Shown: positions 23,005-35,178, counted from the first letter of the stretch. The stretch: 64,000 bases of DNA from Lepiota brunneoincarnata (GCA_023014365.1 JAEBUN010000046.1:186001-250000), one strand, 5' to 3'. Notes: a model not told the origin generated them from the letters alone. A program made the numbers and translations.

Positions 23005-26000
23005 ATGGGTCACATTATCTCTGCGTGTAGGCCACATTGGCTTGGTGTAGGCTCGGACAGAGCAAGGGGTTTTGCGCTAGCTGGGAACACCTGCCAGGAG
23101 CAGTTTGAGCATACCGGTGCGCTTAGCGACCTTGAAGAGGTCATCAAAAATCTACAGCAGGCATTGTTGCTTGCGCCAGATAGTCACCCTGACAAACCGA
23201 CGTGGCTCATCGACCTCGGGATCTCCTTCGCATGTCGGTTTGATCGCACAGGACTGCTGAGCGACCTCGACGAGACTATCGAACATCTACAACATGCAAT
23301 GTTGCTCACCCCCGACACTCATGCTAAGAAACCAGCGCGATATAACAGCCTCGGGATCTCCTACCAGGGTCGGTTTGGCCAGACAGGAATGCTAAGCGAC
23401 CTTGAGGAGGCGACAATAAATTTCCAGCAGGCAGTCCTACTCACCCCGGATGGCCACGCCGATAAACCAGCGCGGCTCCACAATCTCGGGGCCTCCCTCG
23501 CGAGTCGGTTTGAGCGCACAAGGCTGCTCAGCGATATTGAGGAGGCGATCAATAATCACCAGCAAGCGGTGCTGCTCACCCTGGATGGTCACGCCGACAA
23601 ACCAGAACGACTCAATAGCCTCGGGAACTCCTTCGCAGGTCGGTTTGACCGTACGGGGATGCTGAGCGACCTTGAGGAGGCCATCAGCAATCACCAACAG
23701 GCAGTGTTGCTCACACCAGATGGTGATCCTGACAAGGCAGCACGACTCAGCAACCTCGGGACGTCCTTCCAGAAGCGGTTTGAACACGCCGGGATGCGGA
23801 GCGACCTCGAGAAAGCTATTGAAAATCTGCAGCAGGCGGTGTCGCTCACCCCGGACGCTCATCCTGACAAACCAACGTGCCTCACCAACCTTGGAGCTTC
23901 TTTCGAGAGTCGCTTTTGGCATACAGGAATGTTGAGTGACCTCGAGGATGCCATGAGGAATCAACAACAGGCGGTAACGCTTACTGCGGATGGTCATCCC
24001 GACAAACCGATGCGGCTCAGCAACCTTGGGAGCTCCTTGGAAAGTCGGTTTGGGCACACAGGAACCCTGACTGACCTCGAGGAAGCCATTAAGTATCAAC
24101 TACAGGCGGTGTTGCTCACGCCAGATGGTCATCATGATAAACTTGGCTTACTCAGCAACCTCGGCGTATTTTTCCAGAGTCGGTTTGAGCGTACAGGGAT
24201 GCTGAGCGACATCGAGGAGGCAATCAAATATCAACAACAAGCAGTGTTACTCACCCCGGATGATCACCCTGACAAATCAACGTGGCTCAACAACGTCGGG
24301 ATATCCTTTCAGAGTCGGTATGAGCGCACAGGAATACTGATCAACCTCGAGGAAGCAATCAAGAATCTGCGCCAGGCAGTGCTGCTTACCTCAGATGATC
24401 ACCCCGACAAAGCGGTGTGGCTCAATAATCTCGGGATTTCCATCCAGAGTCAGTTTGGGCACACAGGGATACTGAGCGACCTCGAGGAGGCAATCCACAG
24501 TATCCAGCGAGCGACATTACTTACTCCAGATGGCCACGTCAACAAACCAGCACTACTCAGCAACCTTGGGGCGTTCTTCGAGACCCGGTTTGGACGCACA
24601 GGGGTCTCGAACGACCTTGATGAAGCAATCGAAAACCAACGACAGGCAGTGTCGCTCACCTCGGACGGTCATGCCGAGAAGCCAGCGCGGTCCTACAACC
24701 TCGGGATTACTTTCCAGACCCGTTTTTACCATGCTGCATCACCACACGACTTGAATGAGGCAATTTCGCATTTCCAGTCAGCCGCGACCTCCAAGGTTGG
24801 CTCACCCTTGCTCCGCTCTCTAGCATCTCGACGATGGGCTCACTTAGAAATCAACCGGGACCCCTTTTCTGCTTTGGACGCATACCATCACGCCATAAAT
24901 CTCCTTCCACAAGTCGCTTGGATCGGAGATCCCATTGATACGCGTCATTCTCAACTCAACGACCTTGGCGATCTTCCAAGAGAGGCTGCCGCGGTCGCTC
25001 TTGTTGTCGGCATACCAGACCTTGCACTTGAGTGGCTCGAATACGGACGTTCAGTCGTTTGGACCCAGGTGCTCAACCTCCGAACTCCAGTTTCCGACCT
25101 CCGCCAAACGCATCCAGATACTTCCACCGAATTCATACAAGTCTCACATGAACTTCAGAGCGCTGCCACCCGAGGACACTCCATAAATCCGTCCGATGAT
25201 GTGGAGACCCCCCTCGAAGAAGAAACTCGACGTCATCATCGCCTTGCAGAAAGGTGGGATTCCCTTGTGGAGAAAATCCGTTCACTTCCAGACTTTGGAG
25301 ACTTCCTCCTTCCAAAGCGAGTCTCTGTTCTGAAGGAAGCCGCCAGCTCAGGGCCCGTCGTTATCATCAACGTCCATGAGTATCGCTGCGACGCTTTAAT
25401 CCTCGAACGAGGCAGAGACCATGTCCTCCATATCCCATTAGACCAGCTATGCTATGAGGATGTGGAGAACATGTGTAAATCGCTCAGAGTATATCTCGCA
25501 AACCCTCATCGCGCTCAAAGATGGGTGGATCGTGCTGGTGCACCAGTCCCAATGGGTGGTTCATGCATGGTGGGAATTCTCGAGAGGATCTATTCGAGCA
25601 TTGTGTTGCCCATTCTTCAGGGCTTGAACTTAACGGTGAAGGACATCCGCTGTAAGCAGAATGCACTTACTGACGCCAGCTGCAGACAAGTGAATCTGAC
25701 CCTCAGAACCTTCCTCACATTTGGTGGTGTCCAACTGGTCCCCTTACATTCTTGCCACTCCACGCCGCCTGTCGAAAAACTCCAGGGGGGATAGAGGGAA
25801 CATTCGACTATGTTGTCTCTTCCTATATACCGACTGCCAATATCTTACTCGAGGCAAGAGCAGCGACACAGCAGCCGTTCAACCAACTGGTCGGTATTTC
25901 CATGACCCATACACCAGGTCAAAGCCGACTTCCGGGTGCCCAGACAGAAATGGCGACGATCGGAAAGCTTTTCTCTGGTGACACTAGAGGGATATTTCAA

Positions 26001-26483
26001 GTACTTCGCAATGAAGAGGCAACAGGAGAGCGAGTGCTGACTCAGATGGCAAACAGCAGCTGGATTCACCTCGCATGTCATGCTGTCCAGGATAAGAAAG
26101 AGCCCACGCGGAGCGGTTTCTGCCTTCATGATCAGCGATTGGCTATCACTGACATTATTGCCAAGCCGTTCGCCAATGCTGACCTTGCATTTTTGTCGGC
26201 TTGCCAAACGGCAACTGGGGATGAGAAGACATCGGACGAGGCGGTGCATATTACTGGGGCGATGCTAGGAGCAGGATATCGGAGTGTGATTGGGACGATG
26301 TGGGCGATACCTGATGAAGCGGCTCCGGTTATTGCGGAAAAGGTGTATAAGAACCTTCTATTGGGAGGAGAGCCAAATAGCGAGCGGGCAGCGCATGCAC
26401 TACATGATGCCGTGCAGGAGCTACGAAAGTTGAGTCATGACTCGTTTAATTCCTGGGTTCCTTTTGTACATTACGGGGTATAG
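23005..26483 (+). CDS. TPR-CHAT protein 1 (caspase-like), 1142 residues
   Basis: Exons 23005-25635 and 25686-26483, with a 50-nt phase-0 intron (GTGAAGG ... CTGCAG) that restores the frame. The N-terminal half has twelve tandem 45-residue TPR-type units (DLEEAI..QQAVLLTPDGH.DKP..L.NLG.SF..RF.RTG.LS), roughly residues 40-580. A helical linker leads to the CHAT domain (HIWWCPTGPLTFLPLHAA onward). The likely catalytic dyad is His1009 in WIHLACH and Cys1050 in FLSACQTATGD, both present. CHAT proteins belong to the caspase-like peptidase clan; with TPRs the repeat part is expected to sense a ligand and the CHAT part to cleave a target. No signal peptide or TM segment, so cytosolic. The longest of the three copies, by exactly three repeat units. 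Substrate unknown. Confidence 0.92.
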
Positions 26484-27349
26484 TGATTTTGGACTGCCCA
26501 GCACCGTTCTATGTGCTTCTGCATGATATTTTACTTGTGGGCTTGTGTATTCCGGTACCTAGGCCCATTCCATTTGTGTATGTGATCGTGGATCGCTATA
26601 TATCAGACTTGCCTACCAAGGTGAAGTGAGTATCGCCTTATATGATCCCTTAGGACTTGTCTGTACAAGCATTGCTCACTTGGTATGTGCAGCATGCACG
26701 AAATCAAATGAATCCATGTCTTGGTTCAATCCCAAGACCCCGCTCCTTCGCAGCTTGCTGCCCTATCTCCGAAGACGGCCGGCCTGATGCGTAAGTAAGG
26801 CTCTGGCTAAATGATCACAGACAGAGAGACAGACGAAAAAGCCGTGGTATAAAAGACTGCGCGGTGGGCCGGCCTCTCATCAAGTACCGTTCCGTGAGGG
26901 ATCCGAGTGGGAGGGATGCCCCAGGCCCAGCCACTCCACCCCGACGCGCTTGCCGGTCCGGCAGATCAATTAATAATTAATAGTACTCCCCCTCACAGCC
27001 ACCACGTCTGCTTGGCTGTGCACTACCAGTGGCTGCTGACCGCCGCTCCCCGCTCCCTCGTTTCTCGCCCACCCACCACGCCCTGGACTGCACAGTGTGT
27101 CTGCGCAGACCCGTGTCCCGCAGCCGAGAGGGCCGCAACACGGGCGGACCCACCTGCCCGTCCGCGGTCCCTCTCGAGCCTGTTGATCAGGCTGCCAGGC
27201 AGGGGGGCGCCTCACCGGCTTTCGCCGTCACTCTAGTAACTTCCGTGCCACCTCACACTCAGCTGCAAGTATTGTGACAATAGCTTATAGAAGGGAGACA
27301 TACATACTCGCTGTGACAACGCGACAAACAAAGCCATAGACCTATACTC
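26484..27349. other. Intergenic, with a GC-rich island
   Basis: No gene recognised. About 26880-27240 is clearly richer in G+C than its surroundings and is therefore open in several frames on both strands, none of them protein-like. A TATAAAA-like motif lies near 26848. Confidence 0.4.
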
Positions 27350-27539
27350 CACTTGCTTCCCCCATGTTAAGCCGTTCCTCGACATTAGACCGCTCAGATG
27401 TTATTGGAATGCTACTACGGGTAGCGGTCCCTGTAGTTTGCAGCACGTCAAGGTTCCATTGTAAACTGGTAAGACGCCGCTCTGTCTGCTTTTCCCACCC
27501 TCTATTAGCACTGACGCGATAAATAACAAGGAGGTAGGA

Positions 27540-28290
27540 AATTAACTACAAAAATGAGCTATCAGACCGAATATAATCAATCGTAGTAGAGGAATGACTT
27601 GCCCGGATAGGGGCTAAAGTCCCCGTAATGAACTGCTCTACTGCAAATAATCCTGGACTTGTTCTGTCATTCAGAGTAGTGATAATAATTGTACCCGACG
27701 TCCACACAGCGTCCAAGGCAAAAGATTCAATGAGCATGGTAATAATTGTTGTATATTGATTGGAAATCTCGGAGGGACCTGAGCGCAAGTCAGGAACAAG
27801 AATTCAGAGTTTGCGGAGATACACACACACCCATTATCTTGAGGTGTTCTCTGCGCACTAGGGCGATGCGTCCGATGATGCAGATAGCAGCCATTAGGGT
27901 GATAAAGAAACTAAGTGCATTGATGGCTATCAACAGTAAACAAACGCACGGATCGGACTATGAGACAAAACGGAAACAGTGAACTTACTTGGATTGCTTA
28001 CGTAAAACAGTCTATTGCAACAAAGTTTAGACCAGAGCCGGCAATTGAGAGGGGCAACTCTTGGGCGATGTATTCATAACGGTATCCATTTCCCGGACCA
28101 TCGCCGTGGTCGATGTAAGCCAACCGATATCTCCAAGCATCAAAGGAGAAGCTGAGGAGCGCGCAGCTCATGATGAGAGTGACGTGTACAAGTGTGACTA
28201 TGCTCTGCCTTCGTCGATGTGTATCACGGCGCTGTGGGTACAGTAAACGAGCAGTGGAGCAGTAAAGCACAAACGCAGCCCCATGTTGAA
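27540..28290 (-). pseudogene. Multi-TM membrane protein, copy B
   Basis: Paralogue of the gene at 19090-20120. Hydrophobic segment IVTLVHVTLIMSCALLSFSFD with the RYEY loop at 28210-28010, and NQYTTIITMLIESFALDAVW at 27760-27700. The middle exons of copy A (19380-19700) are represented only in part (27820-27950). No complete reading frame could be assembled. Confidence 0.45.
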
Positions 28291-28769
28291 ATCATCCCAA
28301 GAAGGTGTATAGCAATGATGGCATATATTCGAGGGGAGACAATGGCAGGGGTAAGGGAGGTAAACAGACAGTGTAACTACTTGAGAACAACAGGTATATA
28401 AGTGTAACTACAGTGAGGCTACCATGAGGCAGTCAGCTACTCCGGTGGTCGGCATTCCGTCAGTTTGCCGGAATCACCAATTCCAACACCCCATACAGAG
28501 CGGCGTTCACAAAATCGACACCAATGAGCTCAGTCGCCCCGAGTAGTTTAAGAGTACTTGCAGTGAGAGCTTTGGACATTCCGAAACACTAGTGCGTGAG
28601 GGGTTGAGAATTGTGGTTTTCGACCTGGATTGAAAGATAGAAATACTCTTCGTTTAGCGCAGAATCATCCGCTGAACTCCTTCACACTCCATCACTAGGC
28701 CCTGTACTTTTCACATGTGTCAGGCAACGTTGATTCCCCATGTTGATGCACTGCGGTGCAAATATCAAG

Positions 28770-28941
28770 TTCCAGCACTGAGGTTCTTGTGCTGTACGGC
28801 GAAATGGGTGGAGTTAGCTTGATTCGTGGTACTCTGTACAAGGAACGATTACAACCGCACACCAACCTCTCTAGTGTACAGCTCCTCGAACCTTTGGTTA
28901 TTGATGTCGATGTTCAGTTAATGTCATTGCGACACAAATAA
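28770..28941 (+). pseudogene. Short unknown gene remnant, copy B
   Basis: RGTLYKERLQPHTNL ... IDVDVQLMSLRHK then TAA. Matches the block in copy A (20190-20300). The downstream sequence that aligns between copies carries stops in both. Confidence 0.35.
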
Positions 28942-29436
28942 CCCTTTGGTCCGGGGTTCTAGTTGCCATCAGCACACTTCAAACCACCATTGCCTCCTCG
29001 TCCCAAGTTAGCACCAACATTGATGCCATCAATCCTGTGGCATAGGATCTGATTATCATCAACCCATAAGATGAATCCACTTTTAAATTCACCCGACAAG
29101 GCGATAGTGGCTGATTAGTGTAAAACCCGGAACCAATCCAAAACACTGTGTGCCCGCCAAGGAGCCAGTAAAAACATATATGGAATACGCACTTCTCACA
29201 AGCACCACCTTATCCTCAATAAATTGATCGGAGCAGCAGGGTTCATGAGCTTCGATGCTTAAGCAGTGAGCTCCATGATTTAGGGGCCGGCTTAGACGAC
29301 TCCACTCCGGGCGATACCTAATTCGACTAAAGGACCAGGACTCAAATAAATCTGTGTATGGTAGGAAGTATGTACAAGAGGAGCGACTCAAATTCTCGAT
29401 AAGTGTTAAATTGTGAATAAATATCTTCGCTATTGC

Positions 29437-31953
29437 TTAAACGTTTCCAGCCCCTCTTCTTTCCGGATACCACTGCATTTTTGGAAATTCTCGATTATCC
29501 CTGCTGCTCGGCAACGGCGGAGGCATGAACCCATCCCCCAAGTCGCCTTCACCTTTTTCCAAATCAGTATCGCTGGTCATCGCGATGCTTGATGTGGTTG
29601 TATTGGCCCTGTAGGGCGGTCCTCTCTTTGGAATAATAGGAGCCGATGAACCGATGCTCGCGGTTTGCGCAAGAGCGTGTTCGCCTCGCAAGGATACAGC
29701 CCGCATCTCGAGATTCTCCAGGTTTTTCATCTTCCTCTCACCCATGACCTGCCCTCTCGTCATGGCATGGGGATCCTCGCCTTTGAGCATACTGCTAAAC
29801 CAGGTCCAAAACGACACAAGTGGACGGGCGACCCTAACCGCATGTCCACCAACGTACAAATTCCCAGCCGGTTGCGCCTGCGCTGTCACATACGGCGGAA
29901 GATTCGCCATCCCCACCTTCACACCAATACTCTGCATCCTCGTGTTCGTATCCCTATCCATCAACATACAAGTGACTCCAATTCCATGAATCGCAAGGAC
30001 GGCCATATCGTTGGGTTTACTTGTCACCAACGACTTGACAAGTACACCCGTGTGCAGGTCGATAAGAGTGACAGGATAGGGGTATGCTGCATCTCTCGAC
30101 ATTCCCGGGTCCATCATATGGCGAACACCATCATCCCATCTCGGGGTCATCTGCTCCGTTACCGAAGAACCCCATTCAATACCTCCCTTGAAGCTCGGAT
30201 CCTGTGCCTGTAAGAACTTGAAGGGACTCGTTCCAGCAGTCTTGTAATCCTCGATAACGACCCATCGATCCTTCGTCACGTAAATTGTCCCGACGATAAG
30301 TTGGAGTATCGCATAGAGGACACTCGCCACGTAAAAGAAAATCCCTCCCACTCCACCGAGAACGGTACTCAGGATGAACCCAAGTATCACAATAACGCTC
30401 CATGCAAGGCGTGCCCAGAACCTTAGACACTTCATCTCCTCCTGCCTTTCCAACGCACCAGAATCGCGTTGAAGCATATGATCGAGGGGAATGGTTTTCG
30501 TGTTCACAAGCGATAACACCGGGACAGTGGAGTTCGTGATCCTATCATAGAACTTGACAGGAATCCCTGTTGAAAGCGGTTCCAGTCGTTCCGAGCCTTC
30601 TTTCGGCGTGATCGGTTTTCCTTGGCACCACCCATATCCGTTTAAGGCGCCCGGTTCTGCGAGCCTACACACCGAAGCTAGCATCGCGGCATTGTAGAAC
30701 CCCTGGTTCAACTCTAGCAACCAAACGAGGTCAGCCCAACCATCGAAACCGGTAAGATCTTCGATGTGGGCGCGTCGTGGGAGGAGACCGTTTAATGCTT
30801 TGCCGAGGAGATTGTGGGAAGTAAGGGAATCGAGTTCTACGCGCCTGAGAGCCTCGAGAACGAAGGAGTGAATGATAGATTGCCATGTGGCGCCACTCGA
30901 ATTGGTCATGATGGTATGAAGATGCCAGAGTTTCGCCTCTGCCGCGCGAGCCTGCATCTCTGTACGGAATTCATTCCCCGAAACTGAGGTGATAACGCTC
31001 CTGATCCCGGAACCACCTTCCTCGTCGTGAGTTCGTATCATTTTGAAGACCTTTGTCGCATGTACGATTTCCGCAATTGCGAAGAGTCGACTCGCCCAAG
31101 GACATTCCACACCCGTATGGCTGCAATCCACAACATGACAGAATACCACCACGCGTTTCGCAGACCGGAAAATGTCCGCCCATCGACCCATCTCCATATC
31201 CCTCTGTTTCAGCTTCGCCACCTCGCTTTTCACCTCGTCGTCCGATAAACAAAATTCATCCAACCAAAGATACTCAATCCCATCTGTTCTTCCCTTCAAA
31301 TTCACTGTCGTCCGAGCTCTCGCGTATTCGTCCAACATCGCGCTCACGAGCTTTTTCCGATTCGCAAGGCTGTAGTCCCCAGCTGGGACACCAGGTTGTG
31401 GGTCGAGTTTACCGCGAGATTGGATGAAGAGTTGTTCAGCGCTTTTTGTCGAATAACCGATCGCGGTATACCCAGCGTCTTGGATCCTTCGGTTTACATC
31501 TTCGTATTGAACTTGTCTTTTTGCCACAATCTCTGCCCCACGAAATTGAACCTCCAACAACCACCGAGGCTCATATACAGAACCCTTCACAGCATACTCC
31601 CCACTCTTTCCTTTTAGGTTCCCTGAAGAAGCGAGAAAGGCCTCCGGGGCCTGTGTCCACTCCCTCGGCCAGAATATTATTTGCCACCACCGTCTAATCG
31701 TCTCTCCAGTCGTGGGAGGTAACCATATCCACGCAGGGGCAAGAAGTAGTGCGAATATGATTCGAAGAACGTTTGCTACGATGTGGAGAGGTCCACTTTT
31801 AGTAGAACTCGACCAGAACCAGAGTGGACCGCGGACACCGGGGTCTTCTTGAATGATACGACGAGGGCGAGAGTGGGTTTTGATTATTGACCAAGCGTTA
31901 GCGAGGTTGAAGTTAGTGGATGGGAGGAGGGGGTCGGGTTGGAGTGTGGTCAT
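29437..31953 (-). CDS. HET-like domain membrane protein, 838 residues
   Basis: Intronless 2.5-kb frame; the first ATG is at 31953 (the GTG three codons upstream is not needed). Domains: a hydrophobic segment near residues 58-78, then a region resembling the core of the HET domain. Seen there are YLWLDEFCLSD at about 228-238, and then QRDMEMGRWADIFRSAKRVVVF, which corresponds to the HET block W-I-D-x-x-C ... M-x-x-I-Y-x-x-A. A cluster of hydrophobic segments lies around residues 520-570, and the tail is Pro/Ser-rich. HET domains trigger cell death on heterokaryon incompatibility in filamentous fungi. Here the domain is divergent and membrane-linked, so the function is an inference. Apparently intact. 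Confidence 0.65.
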   Translation of the reverse strand: MTTLQPDPLLPSTNFNLANAWSIIKTHSRPRRIIQEDPGVRGPLWFWSSSTKSGPLHIVANVLRIIFALLLAPAWIWLPPTTGETIRRWWQIIFWPREWTQAPEAFLASSGNLKGKSGEYAVKGSVYEPRWLLEVQFRGAEIVAKRQVQYEDVNRRIQDAGYTAIGYSTKSAEQLFIQSRGKLDPQPGVPAGDYSLANRKKLVSAMLDEYARARTTVNLKGRTDGIEYLWLDEFCLSDDEVKSEVAKLKQRDMEMGRWADIFRSAKRVVVFCHVVDCSHTGVECPWASRLFAIAEIVHATKVFKMIRTHDEEGGSGIRSVITSVSGNEFRTEMQARAAEAKLWHLHTIMTNSSGATWQSIIHSFVLEALRRVELDSLTSHNLLGKALNGLLPRRAHIEDLTGFDGWADLVWLLELNQGFYNAAMLASVCRLAEPGALNGYGWCQGKPITPKEGSERLEPLSTGIPVKFYDRITNSTVPVLSLVNTKTIPLDHMLQRDSGALERQEEMKCLRFWARLAWSVIVILGFILSTVLGGVGGIFFYVASVLYAILQLIVGTIYVTKDRWVVIEDYKTAGTSPFKFLQAQDPSFKGGIEWGSSVTEQMTPRWDDGVRHMMDPGMSRDAAYPYPVTLIDLHTGVLVKSLVTSKPNDMAVLAIHGIGVTCMLMDRDTNTRMQSIGVKVGMANLPPYVTAQAQPAGNLYVGGHAVRVARPLVSFWTWFSSMLKGEDPHAMTRGQVMGERKMKNLENLEMRAVSLRGEHALAQTASIGSSAPIIPKRGPPYRANTTTSSIAMTSDTDLEKGEGDLGDGFMPPPLPSSRDNREFPKMQWYPERRGAGNV

Positions 31954-32130
31954 GACGTTCACAATAAAATTAATGAGTGACTGAGTTAAAGTGTGGATGA
32001 ACGAATGGAAATAGGTGAAAGTGCTAGGGTAGTTGAGTCACCAGTTGGGCCTGACAGGGAGGGAGATGCTTACTATTATGCTCTGCCGGAGAGATTTCAG
32101 CTTTGTAAAACAACCCCCTCGTTAAGTGTG

Positions 32131-32140
32131 CTTATATAGT
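32131..32140 (-). promoter_or_regulatory. TATA-like element of the HET-like gene
   Basis: ACTATATAAG on the minus strand, about 180 bp before the ATG at 31953. Plausible core promoter by position and sequence only. Confidence 0.4.
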
Positions 32141-32149
32141 GGTGCAGGG

Positions 32150-33960
32150 GGCTTAAATTGGCTAGACTACGATGAAGGATAGCGCCCGATCCTGAGATAA
32201 GAAAGCAGTCAATGTGGGACCTGTCCCCGCTTAACTATAGAGCGACAAAAGGCGCTGTTCTCTCATCACTTTTTGAAAGCTGAGCTTCAAGAGCCCGCCA
32301 TAAAGACACAGGTGTGTTGATTAATAAAGCCGCTCACTGTCGAGGTGAAGCTGACCTGGGAGAAGACTCGAAAGAATTGAGCAGAAGGAAGCCCCACAGC
32401 TAAACATAGCTGGGTTCACCGCGTCTTGATATGCATCAGGCATCGTGCAGCCAAGAAAACAGAGAAGATCTCGACATGTTAGTGTCATTTCGGCGCTCTG
32501 TCAGTCGAGCGATCACATACCATGGATATGGATACGGAAACGATTGATATATTAATCTTGGGCGCGATAGATAGTAGAATTCCTGAGTATACGTCAACTC
32601 ACCTCAAACCACAGGGTTCATGATTTAGTTGAGGCGCCCTTCGATTATGGTCTATAGCCGTGTAATCTTCCTCTGTCGAGTGGCAAACTGGTATCCGGTG
32701 GCCATCGTGGAGAAAGGATGAAACGGGGTCGCTATCGAGCGCCGGACGTATCATTTCCGTGAGTGACCTCATCGTGACAGAGACAGCAGGCGTTGAAAGC
32801 CGGTGCTGGCGCCAAGTTCCCCGACCTTGCGAACTTCGGCACCTCCTAGCCTGCAACACCGATGATATCATGCTTCAAATCAACATCCAAAACCTTCTTT
32901 CGTCCACTCCACGCTTTTCAGCTTGCCGTAGCGCCGTTGTTGCTACAAAGACCCCAAACTAGTGCTGCGCTGTCATAAGTCCCCGTAACAAATCGATTAC
33001 ACCCTCTCGCTGAGAGAGACACAAGAGGGGGTAGCAAGGATGTAAGGAACTTGAAGTGGTCGCTATGGTCGAATCATTCGAGCCAGAGTCGTAGAGTGTT
33101 GCATTGACCGTTCCGTCTGTGGACACGGCTAACCCATGGCGACCAGCCTAGCCGATACCTCTAACCTAACAAATATGTCACCAATGTCACCGCCCTTCAA
33201 TGTGTCAATATGGCACTACCACCATCAGACACCCACAATTACATCGACAGACTTTAGAATAGTCTGAATTCCAACCGTTACTGACGCCCAACGCCGCCGC
33301 CAATCCTGCGAACCCCACCATCTGCCATCAATCACTGGCAACCCCAAACTAACCATAACGAACACCGGCGGGTCCACCTCCTTCTCGCCTGCCCATATGG
33401 AACCCCTCCCTCCCTAGGCCTCCTCCCCTTTTTTTTCTGGTGCTTTTTTGGTTTGTCCATCCTCTATCTGCTACAGTTTTACGCACCCCATTCACAACGG
33501 GTGTGCACACCCTCTAATCATTGTAATACCTAGATATCACTCTCGCACACACATCGATGATGGAGACTTTCGCCAGATCTCTTATCAGAGTCTTCGGCTT
33601 CGTCGATGATATCTCACTCTTTTCGTAGTATAATTCTCAATGAAGCTTGACCCAATCCAAGACCCTGTGTGATATCGACTTAAGCCTGGTAACATCGTGA
33701 CATATGGTCAGCAATTAATGGCCGATTGGGATTATCGCCAATACGCAGCGCCTGACAAACAATGGATCGTGTTCATATGGGTGTGGTCGACGCACAAATG
33801 AAGGGAACGCATAGTACGTAGGGGAAAGCAATATGAGTGATTACAAAACAATTTCGCTGTTCATTGAATTTGGGATGAGACTGGGAAGGTAGGGGGAGGC
33901 AGCTTCGACGATACAAGAACCAAAGCGGCCATCGTGTCGTGTCGTGCACAAACAGGAGAA
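32150..33960. other. No recognisable gene
   Basis: Short frames only (up to 90 codons), no known domain, one T-run near 33431. Intergenic between the HET-like gene and the 3' end of the HNH gene. Confidence 0.45.
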
Positions 33961-35178
33961 TCAATAGCGCACCCTTCGACGTTTTGAACCACTGTCTTCG
34001 CCTTGATAAACTGGAGAGATATCGCCATCACTGCTCGCTGGGAGCCGGTGCGGGCGCGGGCGCGGAGGAGTTACGTTGTCCCAGACAGCAGGAGCGACTC
34101 TTGGTTTTGGAGCTGGCCTCGGGGGTGTTTTATTCCAATCATCGGCAACAACAGGGGGCGACGGATTGAAGTTCCTGTCATCCATAGCGCCGGAGGGGAT
34201 GGGACGAATCCAGGCAGTATATATCCGTGCAATTTTCTCCAGAATGGGGTGTTCTTGCACGAAGTCCAAGAGGTCCGCCGGGGGCAGCAGAGTTAACTTG
34301 CGACCGGCTTCAAAAATGACAAATTTCGGATGAAGATGGCTCGTCAATAAGGGCAGGTTCGGATATGGGTAGAGGTGAATGGTGAAATTGTCAGGTGATG
34401 GTGTTTCATGATCAGGTGGGACGACGTCTTGATAAACAATCGGCATGTGCATCATCTTGTCGAGTATTGGAATAAGGCGGTATTTGAATACCGTTTCCTA
34501 GACAAAAGACTTAGTTCACGGGTTAATTCATTGAAACCGAGACACACCTCAAAGGTGGGAAAGCGTCCACGTTCCGCACATCTCTTGTTACCAACAACCG
34601 TGAGGGAGTCATAAAACTGTTCGACAGCGTGTTCTTCCGGTACAAGCATCCAGGATAATTTATCGTGCAGGCTGAGCAGGTCCGCGCAGCCTTAATGCCA
34701 GGTTAGCTTCCCCCAATCCTGGTAGTATGCATGAGATAAACTTACATGGGAATATATTGTACCGCGTGTCTAGGTACAGCGTGTCATATTCCATACCCCA
34801 ATACCACTCAATGCTGGTGGGCTAGAGACCGTTCAAATACGCAAACGGCGGTATAGATATATGCATACCAAGTCCTTCCCTCTTGCCAACCATCTCGGAA
34901 CACAATGAGTGTACCCGACAGCGCGGTCTGGATGAAGATTGGTGACGAGACAGCGACCGCGACGTGGGTCAACCTGCTGGACTAGCGCCTTCGTTTCCTC
35001 GGATATGGGAGCAGGATAAATTTGAGAAGAAGACGTGGACTCTGCGTCTTTATTGTCCTCGTTCTGTGGATGATAGTCTCTGTCCATGATTGGGTGCTTA
35101 AACAAACGCTTGACCGCGTGGAGTTTGAACGTTTGAGCTCCGACCGATGCTTGACTCTTGAAATGCTCATTCCCCTAT
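33961..35178 (-). CDS. HNH-nuclease-like protein (Agaricomycete-expanded family), N-terminus uncertain
   Basis: Exons on the minus strand: about 35178-34869, 34821-34746, 34690-34548, 34497-33961. Introns are 47, 55 and 50 nt, all GT...AG, and together give one frame. The core reads RCLVTNLHPD...GYTHCVPRWLA, then EWYWGMEYDTLYLDTRYNIF and WMLVPEEH. This is the pattern of the HNH-type proteins amplified in Agaricomycete genomes (the THC histidine corresponds to the first His of the motif). A conserved C-terminal YPYPNLPLLTSHLHPKFVI block and a disordered basic tail (SKRRRVRY) follow. The sequence before 35178 ends at a possible intron acceptor (ACTAATAG), so at least one upstream exon is probably missing from my model. 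Nuclease activity is inferred from family only. Confidence 0.65.

Larger units (their letters stand above)
27350..29320. repeat. Segmental duplication, copy B
   Basis: Second copy of the 18885-20975 segment, same orientation, on the other side of TPR-CHAT gene 1. Similarity is patchy but continuous in order over the whole 2 kb. Confidence 0.75.

Noticed and set aside
23437..24099. A 220-codon antisense frame within TPR-CHAT gene 1
   Set aside because: It mirrors the repeat codon pattern; no start context, no domain, and similar shadows occur opposite genes 2 and 3.
23120..24750. Regularly spaced 135-bp repeats, considered as a CRISPR-like or minisatellite array
   Set aside because: The unit is three times 45 codons inside a long open frame and encodes TPR-type helices.
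26907..27277. Overlapping frames in the GC-rich island as genes
   Set aside because: Open in several frames on both strands simply because of base composition; no protein-like pattern.
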